The notes under the pieces: generated by a model
Told to the model about the DNA's origin: nothing
Databases searched by the model: none
Seen by the model: only the letters and a program-made list of their open reading frames with translations
Made by a program: the position numbers and the translations under genes
Part shown: positions 15,004 to 17,490 of the stretch, piece after piece
Position numbering within the stretch: the first letter of the stretch is position 1
How the letters are laid out: every line of letters starts with the position of its first letter
Source of the DNA: Thiothrix sp.
GTDB lineage: Bacteria > Pseudomonadota > Gammaproteobacteria > Thiotrichales > Thiotrichaceae
Assembly (NCBI GenBank): GCA_011375245.1
Contig: DRMA01000154.1
Coordinates: 1 to 17,490 of the forward strand
Length of the DNA stretch: 17,490 bases
Reading direction: 5' to 3'

Positions 15004-15068
15004 ACCCTGCTCTGATATTCAGCTAAGCGTCATATTACAAAGACGTTTGAGTATAATTCTTTAGCAGC

Positions 15069-15074
15069 AAAGGA
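15069..15074 (+). promoter_or_regulatory. ribosome binding site deciding the nuoA start
   Basis: AAAGGA ends 8 bases before ATG 15083 and favours that start over the in-frame TTG at 15080. Confidence 0.7.
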
Positions 15075-15082
15075 TTTTTTTG

Positions 15083-15439
15083 ATGGTTGAATCATATCTG
15101 CCAATTTTGGTTTTTCTAGGCGTTGGCGTAGGATTAGCAATGGTTTTATTGGTTTTAGGTTTGCTCCTAGCGCCACGTAAGCCTTATGCTGCAAAAAACG
15201 CACCGTTTGAATGTGGCTTTGATGCTTTCGAAGATTCTCGCATTAAATTTGATGTGCGTTACTATCTTGTTGCTATCTTATTTATTATTTTCGATCTTGA
15301 AATCGCATTTTTATTTCCATGGGCTATTGTATTGGACAAAATAGGTTTGTTTGGTCTTGCTTCAATGGGGATTTTTTTGTTGATTTTGGTTATTGGATTT
15401 ATCTATGAGTGGAAACAAGGAGCCTTGGAATGGGAATAG
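15083..15439 (+). CDS. nuoA: NADH-quinone oxidoreductase subunit A
   Basis: A 118-residue membrane subunit of respiratory complex I. It has three hydrophobic helices (about 6-30, 64-86 and 92-112 with the ATG 15083 start). The loop motif ECGFDAFEDSRIKFDVRYYL, typical of NuoA/ND3, lies between helices 1 and 2; it sits near the quinone site and contains the conserved Cys that senses the active/deactive switch in mitochondria. Helix 2 has the conserved acidic pair in FDLEIAFLFPW. It is the first gene of the nuo operon and its last 10 bases overlap nuoB. Regulation likely starts at the promoter-like pair upstream. Confidence 0.96.
   Translation: MVESYLPILVFLGVGVGLAMVLLVLGLLLAPRKPYAAKNAPFECGFDAFEDSRIKFDVRYYLVAILFIIFDLEIAFLFPWAIVLDKIGLFGLASMGIFLLILVIGFIYEWKQGALEWE
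15417..15422 (+). promoter_or_regulatory. ribosome binding site deciding the nuoB start
   Basis: AAGGAG lies within the nuoA 3' end, 7 bases before ATG 15430, and supports that start over the in-frame GTG at 15409. Confidence 0.75.
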
Positions 15440-15912
15440 AAGGTGTTCTTAAAGAAGGTTTTGTCACAACCTCTGCTGATAAGTTAATTAATTGGGCAAG
15501 AACAGGTTCATTGTGGCCTGTTACGTTTGGTCTAGCTTGTTGTGCGGTTGAAATGATGCAAGCGGGAGCATCTCGTTACGATCTTGATCGTTTTGGTATT
15601 GTTTTTCGTCCGAGTCCGCGCCAGTCAGATGTAATGATTGTAGCAGGGACACTAACCAATAAGATGGCTCCTGCACTAAGAAAAGTTTATGACCAAATGG
15701 CTGAGCCACGTTGGGTTATATCAATGGGGTCTTGTGCTAATGGTGGTGGTTATTATCACTATTCCTATGCAGTGGTACGTGGTTGTGATCGTATCGTACC
15801 TGTTGATATTTATGTGCCAGGTTGTCCGCCAACGGCAGAAGCCCTCATTTACGGCATTATTCAATTACAAAATAAAATCCGTAATACTAATACCATTGCT
15901 AGAATCGACTAA
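15430..15912 (+). CDS. nuoB: NADH-quinone oxidoreductase subunit B
   Basis: A 160-residue subunit of complex I that holds the terminal 4Fe-4S cluster N2, which passes electrons to quinone. The cluster ligands are visible: the tandem Cys37-Cys38 in GLACCAVEMM, Cys102 in GSCANGGGYY, and Cys132 in VPGCPPTAE. The stretch RYDLDRFGIVFRPSPRQSD (49-67) is also typical. An in-frame GTG at 15409 would add seven residues, but AAGGAG at 15417-15422 and the family N-terminus favour ATG 15430. The start overlaps the end of nuoA by 10 bases, so translation is coupled. nuoC starts 9 bases after its stop. Confidence 0.97.
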   Translation: MGIEGVLKEGFVTTSADKLINWARTGSLWPVTFGLACCAVEMMQAGASRYDLDRFGIVFRPSPRQSDVMIVAGTLTNKMAPALRKVYDQMAEPRWVISMGSCANGGGYYHYSYAVVRGCDRIVPVDIYVPGCPPTAEALIYGIIQLQNKIRNTNTIARID

Positions 15913-15921
15913 GGGTGCAGA

Positions 15922-16626
15922 ATGGGAAATAAGTTAGAACAACTCGCGTCGCATATTGCCTCCAACTTGGCTGATAAGGTTGAAAATTCATTGATAGCCT
16001 TTGATGAGTTAACCATTGAAGTTAAAGCGTCAAATTTATTAGAGACTGCATTCTTTTTATTGAATGATGAAAAGACCGCGATGGAGATTTTGATTGATCT
16101 TTGTGGCGTTGACTATTTAACATTTGGTGATGTTGAATGGAATACTAATAGTTCTGGTTTTAGTCGTGGTGTTGAAGCAACAGGGATTGAGCGTTTTAGT
16201 TTTGGTGATGATTTACCTGAGAAAAACTTCGAAGGCTTACGCTTTGCGGTTGTTTACCATTTGTTATCAGTTAAACATAATCAGCGAATACGTCTCCGTG
16301 TTTATTGTGATGACAATGATTTCCCCGTTGTTGATTCAGTGGTTGAGGTATGGAACTCTGCTAACTGGTATGAGCGTGAAGCATTTGATCTCTATGGTAT
16401 TTTGTTTACAGGTCATCCTGATCTACGCCGTATTCTGACCGACTATGGTTTTATTGGTCACCCTTTCCGTAAAGACTTCCCTCTTATTGGTAATGTTGAA
16501 ATGCGTTATGACGAAGAGAAAAAACGTGTTGTTTATGAACCTGTTTCGATTGAGCCGCGTGTACTTGTTCCACGTATACGTCGTGATGATCATGTGTTTG
16601 CAACGCCTATAGAAGGTGATGATTAA
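15922..16626 (+). CDS. nuoC: NADH-quinone oxidoreductase subunit C
   Basis: A 234-residue peripheral-arm subunit of complex I (30-kDa subunit family). The signature near the C-terminus is clear: WYEREAFDLYGILFTGHPDLRRIL, then GHPFRKDFPL, and the tail RVVYEPVSIEPR, all typical of NuoC. A loop rich in Ser and Gly (SSGFSRGVE) precedes the middle strands, as in related proteobacteria. It is a separate gene, not fused to nuoD as in Enterobacteriaceae and Pseudomonas. AAGGG at 15911-15915 serves as ribosome site. The stop overlaps the nuoD start by one base (TAATG). Confidence 0.96.
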   Translation: MGNKLEQLASHIASNLADKVENSLIAFDELTIEVKASNLLETAFFLLNDEKTAMEILIDLCGVDYLTFGDVEWNTNSSGFSRGVEATGIERFSFGDDLPEKNFEGLRFAVVYHLLSVKHNQRIRLRVYCDDNDFPVVDSVVEVWNSANWYEREAFDLYGILFTGHPDLRRILTDYGFIGHPFRKDFPLIGNVEMRYDEEKKRVVYEPVSIEPRVLVPRIRRDDHVFATPIEGDD

Positions 16627-17490
16627 TGCCTGATATTCGTAACTTTACCCTTAATTTTGGTCCAGCCCATCCTGCAGCACATGGTGTATTACGTCTTGTG
16701 TTAGAAATGAATGGTGAGGTGATTGAACGCGCAGACCCACATGTTGGTTTGCTGCATCGTGGTACTGAAAAGTTAGTCGAATCCAAACCCTATAATCAAA
16801 GTATTGGCTATATGGATCGTTTGGACTATGTATCAATGATGTGTAACGAACATGCTTATGTGATGAGTGTAGAAAATCTGTTGGGTATAAAAATACCTGA
16901 ACGGGCAAGTTATATTCGTACTATGTTCGATGAAATTACCCGTATTTTGAACCATCTTATGTGGATTGGTGCGCATGGATTAGATGTGGGGGCAATGACG
17001 ATGTTCCTTTATGCTTTCCGTGAGCGTGAAGATTTAATGGATGTTTATGAAGCTGTATCAGGTGCGCGACTGCATGCAACTTATTATCGTCCTGGTGGTG
17101 TCTATCGAGACCTGCCCGACAGTATGCCTAAATATGAAACATCAAAATGGAAAAGTGCGGTCGATGTGAAGCGTCTTAATGCAAGCCGTGATGGTAGTGT
17201 ACTCGATTTTATTGATGACTTTACTCAGCGTTTCCCTAATTGTGTCGATGAATATGAAACACTATTGACTGATAACCGCATTTGGAAACAGCGTTTAGTT
17301 GGTATTGGTGTTGTTACGCCTGAACGTGCAAAACAGCTAGGGTTTACGGGGCCGATGTTGCGTGGCTCAGGTATTGAGTGGGATTTGCGTAAAAAGCAGC
17401 CTTATGCATCATATGATAAGGTCGACTTTGATATTCCCGTGGGAGTTAATGGTGATTGTTATGATCGTTATCTAGTTCGTATGGAAGAAA
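16626..17490 (+). CDS. nuoD: NADH-quinone oxidoreductase subunit D (partial, 3' end beyond window)
   Basis: The first 288 codons of the 49-kDa subunit of complex I, whose usual length is about 417 residues. The frame runs off the window edge without a stop. It begins MPDIRNFTLNFGPAHPAAHG, the standard start, with the His-bearing loop that forms part of the quinone site. Other family stretches are GLLHRGTEKL (42-51), YMDRLDYVSMM (62-72), the FDEITRILNHL stretch (about 101-111), and GARLHATYYRPGG (146-158). The later RGSGIEWDLRKKQPY (248-262) is also typical. Together with NuoB it forms the quinone-reducing site. ATG 16626 overlaps the nuoC stop by one base. Confidence 0.97.
   Translation, partial: MPDIRNFTLNFGPAHPAAHGVLRLVLEMNGEVIERADPHVGLLHRGTEKLVESKPYNQSIGYMDRLDYVSMMCNEHAYVMSVENLLGIKIPERASYIRTMFDEITRILNHLMWIGAHGLDVGAMTMFLYAFREREDLMDVYEAVSGARLHATYYRPGGVYRDLPDSMPKYETSKWKSAVDVKRLNASRDGSVLDFIDDFTQRFPNCVDEYETLLTDNRIWKQRLVGIGVVTPERAKQLGFTGPMLRGSGIEWDLRKKQPYASYDKVDFDIPVGVNGDCYDRYLVRMEE

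Noticed and set aside
16651..16908. Minus-strand frame opposite the start of nuoD
   Set aside because: It is antisense to a highly conserved complex I gene and has no independent support.
1..17490. CRISPR array, complete insertion sequence or prophage genes
   Set aside because: No regularly spaced repeats, transposase or integrase frame, or phage structural gene was seen on either strand.

Overview
The window looks like a piece of chromosome from a gammaproteobacterium with AT-rich DNA (about 40% GC by eye). The best taxonomic markers are HflD, which is essentially a gammaproteobacterial protein, the order tpiA-secG-tRNA-Leu-nuoABCD, and an rluC / HAD phosphatase / S49 protease block like that of Pseudomonas and relatives. 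nuoC and nuoD are separate genes, which argues against Enterobacteriaceae, Pseudomonadaceae and Moraxellaceae, where they are usually fused. A Thiotrichales- or Legionellales-like lineage would fit, but the genus cannot be named from this sequence.

Layout, left to right. Positions 1-200 are an AT-rich, dyad-rich upstream region. 201-1106 encodes an unrecognised two-membrane-segment coiled-coil protein, followed by two hairpins. 1346-4695 is a translationally coupled pair that resembles the beta-oxidation complex: a thiolase-fold protein and a FadB/FadJ-like hydratase-dehydrogenase. 4716-5303 (minus) is the Maf/YceF nucleotide pyrophosphatase. 5422-7981 is rluC, a HAD phosphatase and an SppA-like signal peptide peptidase. 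A minus-strand block follows: a membrane-embedded spermidine-synthase-like protein, HflD, and a large membrane-anchored glycoside-hydrolase-like protein. From 13243 to the end lies a plus-strand housekeeping block: tpiA, secG with a long low-complexity tail, tRNA-Leu(GAG) with an intrinsic terminator, then nuoA, nuoB, nuoC and a nuoD cut by the window edge.

The most unusual item is the fad-like pair. Aligned by motif, the thiolase-fold protein has lost all three catalytic residues (nucleophilic Cys to Asp, His to Asn, second Cys to Thr), while its frame is full length. Its partner keeps both crotonase glutamates and the GxGxxG dinucleotide loop but has lost the dehydrogenase catalytic His (to Asn) and the Asn of the PGFxxNR motif (to Ser). 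The pair therefore looks like a retained complex with two of three activities disabled, either a specialised scaffold or hydratase, or genes in early decay. Other points of interest are the tandem N-terminal modules of the glycosidase-like protein, the orphan coiled-coil protein, and the SecG tail. No CRISPR array, complete insertion sequence or phage gene is visible.
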